Assembly (NCBI GenBank): GCA_020859995.1
Contig: JAJBVE010000054.1
Location: forward strand, 1-62,856
Origin: Clostridiales bacterium
Lineage (GTDB): Bacteria; Bacillota; Clostridia; Lachnospirales; Lachnospiraceae
Direction: 5' to 3'
DNA: 62,856 bases
In this document: in pieces, positions 25,504 through 35,370 of the stretch
How positions within the stretch are numbered: position 1 is the first letter of the stretch
How the letters are laid out: each line of letters opens with the position of its first letter
The notes under the pieces: model-generated
Seen by the model: only the letters and a program-made list of their open reading frames with translations
The model's database searches: none
Told to the model about the DNA's origin: nothing
Translations under genes and position numbers: made by a program

Positions 25504-28500
25504 ATGTCAAATTTTGAATTCTTAAAAGAGAAAAAAGAATACGAGCTTTTTGCGTCTGCCGCGGTGGAAGCAGAAAGGGTATACGTGACATCGCCTGCCA
25601 TGTGCGCGGTCGGCTGCAGAAAGGCGCTGGAGCTGGCTGTGAAGTGGGTATATTCTGCGGATAATACGATGCAGATGCCCTATAGAGATAATCTTCAGTC
25701 GCTGATTCATGAGCAGACTTTTCGTTTTGCGGTGGACTATAACACCTGGGGAAAGCTGCCTTATATTATCAAGCTGGGAAATCTGGCGGTGCATACGGAG
25801 AAAAATGTGCAGGCCTCTGATGCGCTGGCTTCTTTGCGTGCATTGTTTGAGTTTATTCAGTGGGTGGATTACTGCTATGGCAGCGATTATATAGAGCGCA
25901 AATTTGATGAATCCCTGGTTCCGAAGGAAAAAGTGGTCGTTGATACGAAAAAAATTAAGGAACAGGAAAGCCTGCTTGGTGAAAAGGACGCGGAGATTGA
26001 GAAACTGCGTAAGCAGATTGAAGCAATGTCAGAGCAGTATACGAGTGCCAAAGAGCAGCATAAGCAGGACCGCAGCTTTACCGCGGAGGATTTATCAGAG
26101 TTTCAGACCAGGAAAATTTATATTGACGTGGACATGAAGCAGATGGGCTGGAAGTTTTCCGGTACGGATGCGGATGTTCGGGAAGAATATCCGGTTGATG
26201 ATATGGCTGGTGTGATTGGACAGAAGGGATATGCGGATTATGTGCTGTTTGGAAAAGATGGCCTGCCTTTGGCTGTGGTAGAGGCGAAACGGACCAGTAA
26301 GGATCCGAATATCGGCCGGAAGCAGGCTATGTTATATGCGGACTGCCTGGAAAAGAAATTTGGCAGGCGTCCGGTCATGTTTACGACGAATGGATTTGAA
26401 ACGTTTTATTGGGACGACCGGACCAGTCCGCAGCGGAAGGTAAGCAGTATTTTCAGCAAGGACGGCCTGCAGAAGCTGATTAATCGGCGGATGGAGCATG
26501 GGGATCTGATATCGATACCGATCGATGACCGGATTACGGATCGTTATTATCAGAAGGAAGCGATTCGCGCGGTCTGTGAGCAGATTGAACGCGGCTTTCG
26601 GAAGCATTTGCTGGTAATGAGTACGGGCACAGGTAAGACCAGGACGGCGGCGAGCCTGACGGATGTCTTGAGCCGTGCCGGTTATGTTACGAATATTCTG
26701 TTCCTGGCGGACCGCACCGCCCTGGTGAAGCAGGCGAAGGATGATTTCAAAAATTATCTGCCGGAGATGTCCCTGTGCAATCTGTGTTCCAATAAAGACG
26801 ACAGCAATGCCCGCATTGTGTTTTCTACGTACCCGACCATGCTGAACGCGATTGATCAAACGAAAACGGCCGAAGGTATACCACTGTTTACGCCGGAACA
26901 TTTTGACCTGATTATCATTGATGAGAGCCACAGGAGCATTTTCAAAAAGTACCGCGCAATTTTTGAATATTTTGACGCGATTATGGTGGGCCTGACGGCG
27001 ACCCCGAAAACAGACGTGGACCGCAACACCTATGACTTTTTCGAGATGGAGCATGGCGTGCCGACTTATGCATATGATTATGAAACGGTGGTGGAAAAGG
27101 ATCATGTGCTGGTGCCGTATTATAATTATGAAGTCAAAACTAAATTTCTTGAGGAAGGGATTACTTACGACGATTTGTCAGAAGAAGATAAGGAGCGCTA
27201 TGAGGACGACTTTATAGAGGATGGAACGATGCCGGAATTCATTCCGTCGGCGCAGTTAAATAAATTCGTTTTCAACGAAACGACGGTCGATCTTGTTCTG
27301 CAGGATCTGATGGAGCGCGGGATAAAGGTCGCCGGCGGTGAGCGGATTGGCAAGACCATCATATTTGCACAGAATAAGCGCCACGCAGAGTTTATTCTGG
27401 AGCGTTTTAATAAGCTTTATCCCAAATATAAGGGTAAATTTGCGCAGAGAGTGATTTGTGACGATACCTATGCGCAGACAATTATTGATGATTTCAAGGT
27501 GGCCGATAAAGAGCCACACATTGTAGTCTCGGTCGATATGATGGATACCGGTATTGACGTGCCGGAGTGTGTGAATCTTGTATTCTTTAAAAAGGTACGC
27601 TCGAAGGCGAAATTCTGGCAGATGATTGGCCGCGGAACCCGTCTGTGCAAAGGGCTTACGTGTTTTGACCAGATCGATGGAGAGTACATAGATAAACGGC
27701 GATTCCTTATTTTTGATTACTGTGGGAACTTCGAATATTTCCGGGAGCACAAGGAAGGGTACGAGACAAGAGAGACAAAATCTCTGTCGGAAGCGATTTT
27801 CGGGAAACAGATCAAGCTGGCGGCTGCTTTGCAGGAACCTGCTTTTTCCGATGCGGAGTTTCAGACCTGGAGAGGAGAACTTGTATCCGAATGTCAGAGT
27901 CTGGTACAGCAGTTATCCGAAGATCTGGTAGAGGTGCGTCTGCGCCGGGAATTTGTAGAGAAGTATAAAAAGCAGGGGGCATTTGATTATATCAGTGAAA
28001 ATGACAAGGGCGAATTATTGAAGCATATTGCGCCGGTGATTCATTTGGATGATTGGAAAGCACCCCCTGGCGATGGCAGTGGAAAAGATACATCGCGCCT
28101 GGGCGGTATTGACGAGCTGGCACTGCGTTTTGATAATTTTATGTACGGACTGATGCTGGCTTCTGTTGAACAGATGCCTTCCCTGAAGCGTGCGAGAGGG
28201 CAGCTTTGTGACATTGCGGTTCTGCTGGAGCATAAAGCCGCGATTCCGCAGGTAAAGGCGAAGCTTTCGGTTTTAAAAGAGGTGCAGACGGACGCCTTTT
28301 GGGACGCAAATGATCTGCTGCAGTTTGAGAGAGTCCGTAAAGAACTGCGTGAACTGATCAAATTTCTGGATAACAGCGATCCGCGCAAGCCGATTATTAC
28401 TAGACTTACCGACTCGGTGATAGACCAGCAGGAAGGGAATCCCCTCGATGCGGCATATGATTTTGAGGATTACAGGAAAAAGGTCAATCGCTATGTCATG

Positions 28501-28929
28501 GAGCATGGCAATACGATGGCCATCTATAAGCTGACGCATAATATCAGGCTCTCTGATGGAGACTATCAGGAGCTGGAGCGCATATTGACCAGTGAGCTGG
28601 GAAGCCAGGAGGATTATCAGCGGGAATATGGCGATACGCCCTTTGGCCTGTTGATCCGCAGAATTGCCAAAATGGATCACGATGCGGCCATGCAGGCATT
28701 TTCTGCTTTTATCAACGATGAGTCTTTGAACCAGCGGCAGATTGCCTTCGTCTATAAAATTATTAATCATATTGAGCAGAACGGATATATGGAAAGCGTT
28801 GCGGAACTGACGAAACCGCCGTTTGACAAGCCGCTGAGCTTTACAAAGTTGTTTGATGCCAGAACCAGAACAGCGCTGGTGGCGGCGATCAATCAGATAA
28901 AAGAAAATGCGGTTGTTACGGTTGCGTGA
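25504..28929 (+). CDS. hsdR: Type I restriction endonuclease subunit R
   Basis: HsdR is the ATP-driven translocase and nuclease of the type I complex. An N-terminal DUF4145-like helical domain (about 20-120) and a coiled coil (about 150-190) come first. The PD-(D/E)xK nuclease follows, with VVEAKR (Glu260, Lys262). Then come the SF2 helicase with Walker A STGTGKT (Lys378) and DESH (from Asp473), helicase C-terminal motifs ending IGRGTRLC, and an EcoEI-type C-terminal region. Length is 1141 residues. AGGAG at 25491-25495 supports ATG 25504 rather than GTG 25495. It is separated from the other subunits by the switching region. Confidence 0.94.
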   Translation: MSNFEFLKEKKEYELFASAAVEAERVYVTSPAMCAVGCRKALELAVKWVYSADNTMQMPYRDNLQSLIHEQTFRFAVDYNTWGKLPYIIKLGNLAVHTEKNVQASDALASLRALFEFIQWVDYCYGSDYIERKFDESLVPKEKVVVDTKKIKEQESLLGEKDAEIEKLRKQIEAMSEQYTSAKEQHKQDRSFTAEDLSEFQTRKIYIDVDMKQMGWKFSGTDADVREEYPVDDMAGVIGQKGYADYVLFGKDGLPLAVVEAKRTSKDPNIGRKQAMLYADCLEKKFGRRPVMFTTNGFETFYWDDRTSPQRKVSSIFSKDGLQKLINRRMEHGDLISIPIDDRITDRYYQKEAIRAVCEQIERGFRKHLLVMSTGTGKTRTAASLTDVLSRAGYVTNILFLADRTALVKQAKDDFKNYLPEMSLCNLCSNKDDSNARIVFSTYPTMLNAIDQTKTAEGIPLFTPEHFDLIIIDESHRSIFKKYRAIFEYFDAIMVGLTATPKTDVDRNTYDFFEMEHGVPTYAYDYETVVEKDHVLVPYYNYEVKTKFLEEGITYDDLSEEDKERYEDDFIEDGTMPEFIPSAQLNKFVFNETTVDLVLQDLMERGIKVAGGERIGKTIIFAQNKRHAEFILERFNKLYPKYKGKFAQRVICDDTYAQTIIDDFKVADKEPHIVVSVDMMDTGIDVPECVNLVFFKKVRSKAKFWQMIGRGTRLCKGLTCFDQIDGEYIDKRRFLIFDYCGNFEYFREHKEGYETRETKSLSEAIFGKQIKLAAALQEPAFSDAEFQTWRGELVSECQSLVQQLSEDLVEVRLRREFVEKYKKQGAFDYISENDKGELLKHIAPVIHLDDWKAPPGDGSGKDTSRLGGIDELALRFDNFMYGLMLASVEQMPSLKRARGQLCDIAVLLEHKAAIPQVKAKLSVLKEVQTDAFWDANDLLQFERVRKELRELIKFLDNSDPRKPIITRLTDSVIDQQEGNPLDAAYDFEDYRKKVNRYVMEHGNTMAIYKLTHNIRLSDGDYQELERILTSELGSQEDYQREYGDTPFGLLIRRIAKMDHDAAMQAFSAFINDESLNQRQIAFVYKIINHIEQNGYMESVAELTKPPFDKPLSFTKLFDARTRTALVAAINQIKENAVVTVA

Positions 28930-29065
28930 TTGCGAAGCATTTGACTTCTATATGCGGCTGTGCCCACGAAGTAGACCCGAGAACATGAGCAAATTCATGC
29001 AGGAAATTAAGAGGAATATTTTAGGTGAAATAGTAAAACTATGGTTCCGGCTTTATGGTTCCGGT

Positions 29066-29094
29066 TTGCCCGAGTTGAGGCTATAAGATAATAA
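29066..29094 (+). promoter_or_regulatory. Candidate promoter of the patB-like gene
   Basis: TTGCCC (29066-29071), 17-base spacer, TAATAA (29089-29094), then ribosome site GAGGAGGAG before the ATG at 29128. Confidence 0.55.
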
Positions 29095-29127
29095 TCAGAT
29101 AGGAATGTATGAGGAGGAGACACTGTA

Positions 29128-30357
29128 ATGAAATATGATTTTGACACGGTCATTGACCGCAGGAATACCAGTTCTCTCAAATGGAACGTAAAAGAAGAGG
29201 AGCTTCCCATGTGGGTGGCGGATATGGATTTTCAGACTGCGCCGGAGATTCGCTCGGCGATTGAGAAACGGGCTGCGCATGGTGTTTTCGGGTATACGGA
29301 TATTCCGGACGCCTGGTATCAAGCGTACATCGGCTGGTGGCAGAACCGTCACAATTATACAATGGAAAAAGAGTGGCTGATTTTCTGCACGGGCATTGTT
29401 CCTGCTATTTCCAGTATGGTGCGCAAGCTGACTACGCCTGCGGAGAAGGTGCTTTTGCAGACGCCGGTTTACAACATCTTTTTTAACTCGGTTCTGAACA
29501 ATGGCCGGCAGGTGCTGGAAAGTCCGCTGTGCTACGATGGGGAGCGCTATTCGATGGATTTTGCGGACCTGGAAGAGAAACTTGCTGACCCGCAGACGAC
29601 TCTGATGATTTTGTGCAATCCGCAGAATCCGTCTGGGAATATCTGGGACCGCCAGACCCTTGCCGCGGTTGGCGAGCTGTGCAAAAAACATCATGTGACT
29701 GTGATTTCAGACGAGATTCACTGTGACCTTGTCGCCCCTGGATGCAGCTATGTGCCGTTTGCCTCTGTCTCAGAAACCTGCCGTGAGATCAGTGTGACCT
29801 GTGTGGCGCCGACGAAAACATTCAACATCGCAGGACTGCAGACGGCTGCTGTCATCGTCCCCGACCCGGTTTTGCGCCATAAGGTCTGGAGAGGGCTGAA
29901 TACTGATGAAGTGGCGGAGCCGAACGCTTTTGCGGTTGACGCTGCCATAGCGGCGTTTACAGAGGGCGGATCATGGCTGGACGCTCTGCGTGAATATATC
30001 TGGAAAAATAAGGAGACTGTGAAAGCCTATATCGCGGCGCATATTCCGGGAGTCCGGGTCGTGGATTCAGACGCGACCTATCTGATGTGGTTGGACTGCG
30101 GAGCCTATTATGGCGCGAAATGTGGCGCGGGAGCAGGCAATGACGATCGCTCAGATGAAAAACATGACGCTGATTGCGCCGCTGACATCAGCCATTTCGA
30201 CCTGGCCGGATTTATCCGGGAGAAAACAGGCCTCTATCTTTCTTCCGGGAGCCAGTATGGAGGGAATGGAGCGCAGTTTCTGCGCCTGAATGTGGCCTGT
30301 CCCAACAGTGTGGTGCTCGATGGAATGAAAAGACTGGAGGCAGCCCTACGGCAATAA
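29128..30357 (+). CDS. patB: MalY/PatB family C-S lyase (aminotransferase fold)
   Basis: This PLP-dependent enzyme of fold type I cleaves cystathionine or cysteine conjugates in characterised relatives. The N-terminus FDTVIDRRNTSSLKWN and LPMWVADMDF is diagnostic of the MalY/PatB group. CNPQNPSGNIW is the aspartate-binding strand and Lys230 in APTKTFNIAGL binds PLP. Residues about 330-352 carry an insert rich in Gly, Ala, Asp and Lys that relatives lack, between LDCGAYYG and HFDLAGFIREKTGLYLS. A consensus-like promoter precedes it and no close operon partner follows. Confidence 0.88.
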   Translation: MKYDFDTVIDRRNTSSLKWNVKEEELPMWVADMDFQTAPEIRSAIEKRAAHGVFGYTDIPDAWYQAYIGWWQNRHNYTMEKEWLIFCTGIVPAISSMVRKLTTPAEKVLLQTPVYNIFFNSVLNNGRQVLESPLCYDGERYSMDFADLEEKLADPQTTLMILCNPQNPSGNIWDRQTLAAVGELCKKHHVTVISDEIHCDLVAPGCSYVPFASVSETCREISVTCVAPTKTFNIAGLQTAAVIVPDPVLRHKVWRGLNTDEVAEPNAFAVDAAIAAFTEGGSWLDALREYIWKNKETVKAYIAAHIPGVRVVDSDATYLMWLDCGAYYGAKCGAGAGNDDRSDEKHDADCAADISHFDLAGFIREKTGLYLSSGSQYGGNGAQFLRLNVACPNSVVLDGMKRLEAALRQ

Positions 30358-30424
30358 AAAGACAGATATGTGAATTTTTCTGAGGCCAGGAAGAGAAAAC
30401 TCTTCCTGACCGGTCACTTTGCAT

Positions 30425-32002
30425 TCAGACAAACCGTTCAATGATACACTCGTGCTCTTTGGTGGTCTTGTCATAATTGATTCCGACAAGCAGCAGGTCA
30501 TTTTTATATTTTTTTAACGCGCCGTCATATCGGTTTTCTTTTATTTGCCGGATGGCTGTGTCTGCGGTTTTATCATATTTTAATTCAATAATCATTGCTG
30601 GTTTGTCGGTATTACCGGCAGGGATAAATGCCAGGTCCGCGAATCCTTTTCCGGATGGAAGCTCACGGATAATCGTATAATCCCTTTGTGCGGTGAAGTA
30701 GGCAATTGTAATAGCACAGCTCAGAGAATTCTCATCATTGTAAGCCAGGATAGAGGAATGAGCAGCATGGATTCTGGCTAAAGCTTTCGCGACAGCGGAA
30801 GCATTTCCCTGAATAGTCGATTTCAGCAAGGCTTCAGAATCGTTAAGCGCTTCTTCGATCTCACGCCAATTCTCCCCTTCCACAGCGTTCTGAAACTCCG
30901 TTGCGACTTCCTGATTCGGTATGGATACTTCTGCGTGATTTTCGTCATAGGCCAGGTAACCCAGGTGAATCAGAAGTGTCAGGACATCGTCCCTGCTTCG
31001 GAATGTGGACATATCATTCTGAAATCTGCCGGTATTGATGCGGATTTTTTCTCCGCCCAGCATGGCTATCACAGCATCCTTCAGGCCATCCAGATTCATA
31101 CTGATATAGCCTTTTAATGATTCATATGTCTCAGTATTGGTCCAATACGTCCGAAAACGTTTTCTTTTTATGGCAGATATCACAGAATTTGGGCTATAGA
31201 CAGACAGACCGTCAGAAAGATGATATCCGTCATACCACCTTTTCATTTCGTCGAAACTAATATGATGGGTCTCACAGAGAGTCTCTACCTCCTGCTCTGT
31301 AAATCCTACATAATCTGCTAAAATATCAGGCTCCGTCATAGTATATTCTCTGAAATCAGTCAGTGCGGATTCAGTCCCGTACTTTTTGATGGGAAGTATT
31401 CCGGTCATGTAAGCACCGGCAATTGAGATATCCGTAGCCGGACCACTTTTAAACAGTCCGCGTAAAAACTGAATGTAGGCATTTTGTAAAACTTCATCAT
31501 GCTTTACTTCTCTGAACAGAGCGTCCCATTCATCAATAATAATAAAAAAACGATTGCCCGTTTTTTGGGTTACAGCCACGAGCGCATCCGGCAAAATATC
31601 CTCGCCTTCTCTTAGGCATCCTGGAAAAGCTTCTCTCAATTCGCGGATTACGCTGGTCTGTATATCAGACAGGATATGGTGAATGTTTTTTGTCAGTGAG
31701 ATAAAGCGTGTGATATCCAGATAAATGACGTCGAAACGATTCCTGTATTGCCCGCAGGGATCTGATTTTGAGATTTCCAGGCCATCAAACAGCTCTTTAG
31801 AATCACAGCTTCTGTCGTAATATGCATTCAGCATCTTTGCTGCGTAAGATTTTCCAAAACGCCTTGGGCGGCTGAAGCTGGTCAGCTTGTCCGTTGTATC
31901 AATTGTTTTGTTTATGAAATCAATCAGTCCGGTCTTATCTACATAAATTCCATTCCGAATCTGCCGGAAGCTGATATTCCCGCAATTTAAATATAATCCC
32001 AT
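30425..32002 (-). CDS. AAA-ATPase_like protein with C-terminal PD-(D/E)xK nuclease domain
   Basis: The N-terminal part (YVDKTGLIDFINK, then SRPRRFGKSYAAKML as the variant P-loop, then FFIIIDEWDALF as Walker B) matches the AAA-ATPase_like family. The C-terminal 100 residues (FADLAFIPAGNTDKPAMIIE, then LKYDK) match the PDDEXK_9 nuclease region. The family is widespread in gut Clostridia and Bacteroidetes and its function is not established, although links to mobile elements have been suggested. The frame is complete at 525 residues. It faces the patB-like gene tail to tail. Confidence 0.88.
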   Translation of the reverse strand: MGLYLNCGNISFRQIRNGIYVDKTGLIDFINKTIDTTDKLTSFSRPRRFGKSYAAKMLNAYYDRSCDSKELFDGLEISKSDPCGQYRNRFDVIYLDITRFISLTKNIHHILSDIQTSVIRELREAFPGCLREGEDILPDALVAVTQKTGNRFFIIIDEWDALFREVKHDEVLQNAYIQFLRGLFKSGPATDISIAGAYMTGILPIKKYGTESALTDFREYTMTEPDILADYVGFTEQEVETLCETHHISFDEMKRWYDGYHLSDGLSVYSPNSVISAIKRKRFRTYWTNTETYESLKGYISMNLDGLKDAVIAMLGGEKIRINTGRFQNDMSTFRSRDDVLTLLIHLGYLAYDENHAEVSIPNQEVATEFQNAVEGENWREIEEALNDSEALLKSTIQGNASAVAKALARIHAAHSSILAYNDENSLSCAITIAYFTAQRDYTIIRELPSGKGFADLAFIPAGNTDKPAMIIELKYDKTADTAIRQIKENRYDGALKKYKNDLLLVGINYDKTTKEHECIIERFV

Positions 32003-32446
32003 AAGAACCCCCTGCTTGCTTTCAAAAGATTTTCACGGATGGAGAAATCCATTTGTAACCATATTTCTTTGCTGCGATAGTTTGTTCCCGCCCGTTAGTA
32101 TATCAGAAATAATACTCCTAGTATAGACCATCCGTGTGGATAGCTTTCGCGACGATACGCAGGCGGCAGAGAAATTTTCTGACGGCGGTCGCTGTGTTGG
32201 AAAACAGGGGGACGGAATAATTACCAACTTAAGAGTTGGTGTATTATGAGTTTATTATAAAGAGCTTGTGAAAAATGTCAAGCGATAAGGTGATAAGGCA
32301 GCAGAATGAAAAGTAATGTTACGCCCAGCAATAAAACCCACAAAAAACAACACAAAACCCGAGAGAAAAACAACACAACAAAACAAAAAACGGACACAGA
32401 ACTCAAAAAAACCGTCAAAAAATTTTCAAAAACAATCAAAAAAAGG

Positions 32447-32475
32447 TTCCCAAAGCGGCATATCTGTGCTACAAT
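32447..32475 (+). promoter_or_regulatory. Candidate promoter of the diol dehydratase operon
   Basis: TTCCCA (32447-32452), 17-base spacer ending TGTGC, TACAAT (32470-32475). Upstream, 32222-32239 holds the hairpin ACCAACTTAAGAGTTGGT. 32316-32446 is strikingly poor in G and rich in A and C. 32003-32221 shows no gene. No cobalamin riboswitch signature was recognised. Confidence 0.55.
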
Positions 32476-32492
32476 GAAAGCCACGCAACTAA

Positions 32493-32541
32493 AATCGCTT
32501 CGCGATTGGGCGCGGCCTTCATCCATACTCGCTACGCGAGT
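32493..32541 (+). promoter_or_regulatory. Two small hairpins in the pduC leader
   Basis: AATCGC-TTC-GCGATT (32493-32507) and ACTCGC-TAC-GCGAGT (32527-32541) have the same 6-bp stem plan with a triloop. Their role is unknown. Confidence 0.6.
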
Positions 32542-32587
32542 ACGGACATGCAATGATCGAAATAGCAGTTTTTGGGGGAATCGTAAG

Positions 32588-34252
32588 ATGAAAAGATCAA
32601 AGAGAATAGAGGCTCTGGATCAGCGGAAGGTGAATCTGGACGGTTTTATCGATGAGTGGCCGGAAAAAGGATTCGCCGCGATGGACAGTCCTTATGATCC
32701 GGCGCCGTCCGTCCGGGTCGAGAACGGACGGATCGTGGAGCTGGACGGCAAGAAGCGGGAGGAGTTTGACTTTATTGATCAGTTTATAGCGGATTACGCG
32801 ATGCGCGTGGATCGGGTGGAGCACTCTATGGCTATGTCCTCCGTCGATATTGCGCGGATGATCGTGGATATTCATGTTTCCAGGGACGAAATTCTGAAGA
32901 TCGTATCCGGCATCACTCCGGCGAAAATGAAAGAGGTCATCAACGAGCTGAATGTGGTCGAGATGATGATGGGCATGCAGAAGATGCGCGCGCGCCGGGT
33001 GCCGGGAAATCAGGCACATATTACAAATCTAAAGGACGACCCGGTACAGCTGGCGGCCGATGCCGCCGAGGGAGCGCTCCGAGGCTTCCGCGAGGAGGAG
33101 ACGACGATGGGAGTCGCCCGCTACGCGCCCTTCAGTGCGATTGCGCTGCTGATCGGCTCGCAGGTGGGCGGACGCGGCGTGCTGACCCAGTGTTCCGCAG
33201 AAGAAGCTACGGAGCTGGAGCTGGGGATCCGCGGCTTTACGACCTATGCGGAGACCCTTTCTGTGTACGGGACAGAGAAGGTATTTATCGACGGCGATGA
33301 TACGCCTTATTCCAAGGCTTTCCTGAATTCCGCCTATGCCTCCCGCGGATTGAAGGTGCGTTTTACCTCAGGATCCGGCTCGGAAGCTCTGATGGGCAGT
33401 ACGGAAAAGAAGTCCATGCTCTACCTGGAGTGCCGCTGCCTGTACATGACGAAGGGAGCAGGCTCTCAGGGGATTCAGAACGGCTCTGTGAGCTGTATCG
33501 GCATTACGGCGAGCGTGCCGGCCGGGATTCGCGAGGTGATGGGAGAAAATCTGGTGGCGGCGCTTCTGGGACTGGAGTGCGCATCTTCCAATGACCAGAG
33601 CTTTTCGCATTCGGATATGCGCAGAACGGCGCGGACGATGCTTCAGTTTCTACCGGGTACGGATTTTATCTTTTCCGGCTATGCGGCGGAGCCCAATTAT
33701 GACAATATGTTTGCCGGGTCCAATTTTGACGCGGAAGACTTTGACGATTACAATGTGATGCAGAGAGATATGCAGGTGGACGGCGGCCTGCGGCCGGTGA
33801 CAGAAGAGGACGTGATCCGTGTGCGGCGCAGGGCGGCCAAAGCTGTGCAGGCAGTTTTCTCGTACCTGCATGTGGCGGAAGTGACGGACGAGCAGGTGGA
33901 GGCTGTGACCTACGCGCACGGCAGTAAGGATACGCTGGACCGGGATGTGGTAGCGGATCTGATGGGAGTGGAAGACCTGATGAAGCGCGGCATCACGGGC
34001 GTGGATGTGGTGAAGGCGCTCGCGGAGACCGGCTATGAGGACGTGGCAGAGAGTGTCCTGAACATGCTCCGGCAGCGGGTGATCGGTGACTATATGCAGA
34101 CCGCGGCGATCCTGGATGAAGACTTCCATGTGATGAGCGGCATGAATACGCCGAATGATTACATGGGCCCGGGAACCGGCTACCGGGTGAACGGCGCACG
34201 CTGGGAAGAGATCAAAAAGATCCCGCACAGGATCGACCGTAATCATTTCTAA
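32588..34252 (+). CDS. pduC: B12-dependent diol/glycerol dehydratase large subunit
   Basis: This is the catalytic alpha subunit of adenosylcobalamin-dependent diol or glycerol dehydratase (1,2-propanediol to propanal, or glycerol to 3-hydroxypropanal). The 554-residue frame begins MKRSKRIEALDQRKVNLDGF and contains the TIM-barrel segments QVGGRGVLTQCSAEEATEL and GAGSQGIQNGSVSCIGITA typical of PduC/DhaB1. GGGGGAA nine bases upstream fixes the start; the frame is open back to 32306 but those 94 codons are leader. Whether the preferred substrate is glycerol or propanediol cannot be told from sequence by eye. Confidence 0.95.
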   Translation: MKRSKRIEALDQRKVNLDGFIDEWPEKGFAAMDSPYDPAPSVRVENGRIVELDGKKREEFDFIDQFIADYAMRVDRVEHSMAMSSVDIARMIVDIHVSRDEILKIVSGITPAKMKEVINELNVVEMMMGMQKMRARRVPGNQAHITNLKDDPVQLAADAAEGALRGFREEETTMGVARYAPFSAIALLIGSQVGGRGVLTQCSAEEATELELGIRGFTTYAETLSVYGTEKVFIDGDDTPYSKAFLNSAYASRGLKVRFTSGSGSEALMGSTEKKSMLYLECRCLYMTKGAGSQGIQNGSVSCIGITASVPAGIREVMGENLVAALLGLECASSNDQSFSHSDMRRTARTMLQFLPGTDFIFSGYAAEPNYDNMFAGSNFDAEDFDDYNVMQRDMQVDGGLRPVTEEDVIRVRRRAAKAVQAVFSYLHVAEVTDEQVEAVTYAHGSKDTLDRDVVADLMGVEDLMKRGITGVDVVKALAETGYEDVAESVLNMLRQRVIGDYMQTAAILDEDFHVMSGMNTPNDYMGPGTGYRVNGARWEEIKKIPHRIDRNHF

Positions 34253-34265
34253 GGAGGACACGGAT

Positions 34266-34772
34266 ATGGAAGTAAATGAAACACTGGTCCGGCAGATTAC
34301 GGAAGCAGTCGTCCGTGAGCTCCAGATGAGGGATTACGGTGGAAAAAGTGGGACAGCTGATGGTAATGGAGCCGGAGTAAAAGGCGGAATAGCTGGCGGC
34401 AGTGAGCCAGATACCGCACTTCCGGATAAAATAGATTATCACGGTTACCCGCAGGCGAAACAGGGAACGGACCCGAAGGAGGTCGTGATTGGCGTGGGCG
34501 CTGCTTTTGGCACCGTGATCAAACACACCATCACCGGCATCCCGGTCGACAAGGTGATCAAGGCCATTATCGCCGGGATCGAGGAGGAAGGGATGACTGC
34601 GCGGGTGGTCAAAAACCTGAAGACCTCGGACGTCTGTTTTATCGGGCTTGAGGCTGCGAAGCTGAGCGGCTCCGGCTTTGGGATCGGCCTGCAGTCGAAG
34701 GGGACGGCAGTCATTCATCACAAGGCTCTTTACCCGCTTTCTAATCTCGAACTATTTCCCCAGGCGCCGTAG
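34266..34772 (+). pseudogene. pduD: Diol dehydratase medium subunit, N-terminal part ended by an in-frame TAG
   Basis: The first 168 residues match PduD up to LSNLELFPQAP, where relatives continue LLTLETY. Here codon 169 is TAG and codon 170 is ATG, with the rest of PduD in the same frame (34773-34964). One base change from TTG would restore the reading frame. The N-terminus MEVNETLVRQITEAVVREL is an amphipathic helix like the microcompartment-targeting peptide of PduD, followed by a Gly-rich linker (about 24-50). Either the gene is broken, or the subunit is made in two parts by reinitiation at TAGATG. Confidence 0.9.
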
Positions 34773-34964
34773 ATGACGCTGGAGACTTACTTCGCAATCG
34801 GAAAAAACGCGGCAAGGTACGTAAAGGGTGAAAAGGTAGTGCCGGTGCCTGGCACAAATGACCCGATGGTGCGGGCGAAATACCAGGTAAAAGCGGCGCT
34901 GATGCATATCCGCGAGACGGATCAGCTCTGTCCGGAGCTGAATATCATTGAATGGACGGTGTGA
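34773..34964 (+). pseudogene. pduD: Diol dehydratase medium subunit, C-terminal part
   Basis: This 63-residue frame starts at the ATG directly after the TAG and encodes the PduD C-terminus ([15 protein letters not shown], then [20 protein letters not shown]). No clear ribosome site precedes it, so translation would depend on reinitiation or stop-codon readthrough. It ends four bases before the pduE start. Confidence 0.88.
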
Positions 34965-34968
34965 GAGT

Positions 34969-35361
34969 ATGGCATATCCTTTAGGAGAGCATGAGGCAGA
35001 GCGAATCACCTCAAGAACAGGGAAAAAATTATCAGAGATTACGCTGGAAGAAGTCCGGAACGGCAATATCACCGCCGATGATATTAAGATTTCGCAGGAG
35101 ACGCTGGCCGCGCAGGGAGCGGTGTGCAGAGAACATGACAATCCGGCCATGGATGAGAACTTTGTGCGCGCGTCTGAGATGGTAAATATTCCGGATGATG
35201 TGATCCTGAAAATGTATAATCAGCTGCGCCCCAACCGTTCCACAAAGATGGAGCTGGTGCAGATGGCGCAGACCCTGCTGGAGCAGTATCACGCGCCGCA
35301 CTGCGCGAAGCTGGTGCTGGACGCGGCGGAGATTTATGAAAAGCGGGGGATTTTATTGTAA
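34969..35361 (+). CDS. pduE: Diol dehydratase small subunit
   Basis: This is the gamma subunit of the dehydratase. Typical segments are LGEHEAERITSRTGKKLSEI near the N-terminus and IYNQLRPNRST-like KMYNQLRPNRSTKMEL in the middle. Length is 130 residues. I place the start at ATG 34969, four bases after the pduD stop; an in-frame ATG at 34948 would overlap pduD. Confidence 0.93.
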   Translation: MAYPLGEHEAERITSRTGKKLSEITLEEVRNGNITADDIKISQETLAAQGAVCREHDNPAMDENFVRASEMVNIPDDVILKMYNQLRPNRSTKMELVQMAQTLLEQYHAPHCAKLVLDAAEIYEKRGILL

Positions 35362-35370
35362 AGGAACACG

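Noticed and set aside
32306-32587. N-terminal extension of PduC from the ATG at 32306
   Set aside because: The extension is low-complexity, not homologous to the family, contains the likely promoter, and a good ribosome site lies before 32588.
32003-32587. Cobalamin riboswitch before the pdu operon
   Set aside because: I looked for the B12-box type sequence and flanking conserved segments and saw none; a covariance-model search would settle it.
34773-34964. Reading the pduD TAG as a coded amino acid (pyrrolysine or suppressor tRNA)
   Set aside because: TAG ends several intact genes here (for example clpP, the ABC ATPase and the MBL gene), and no recoding tRNA or pyl gene is visible.
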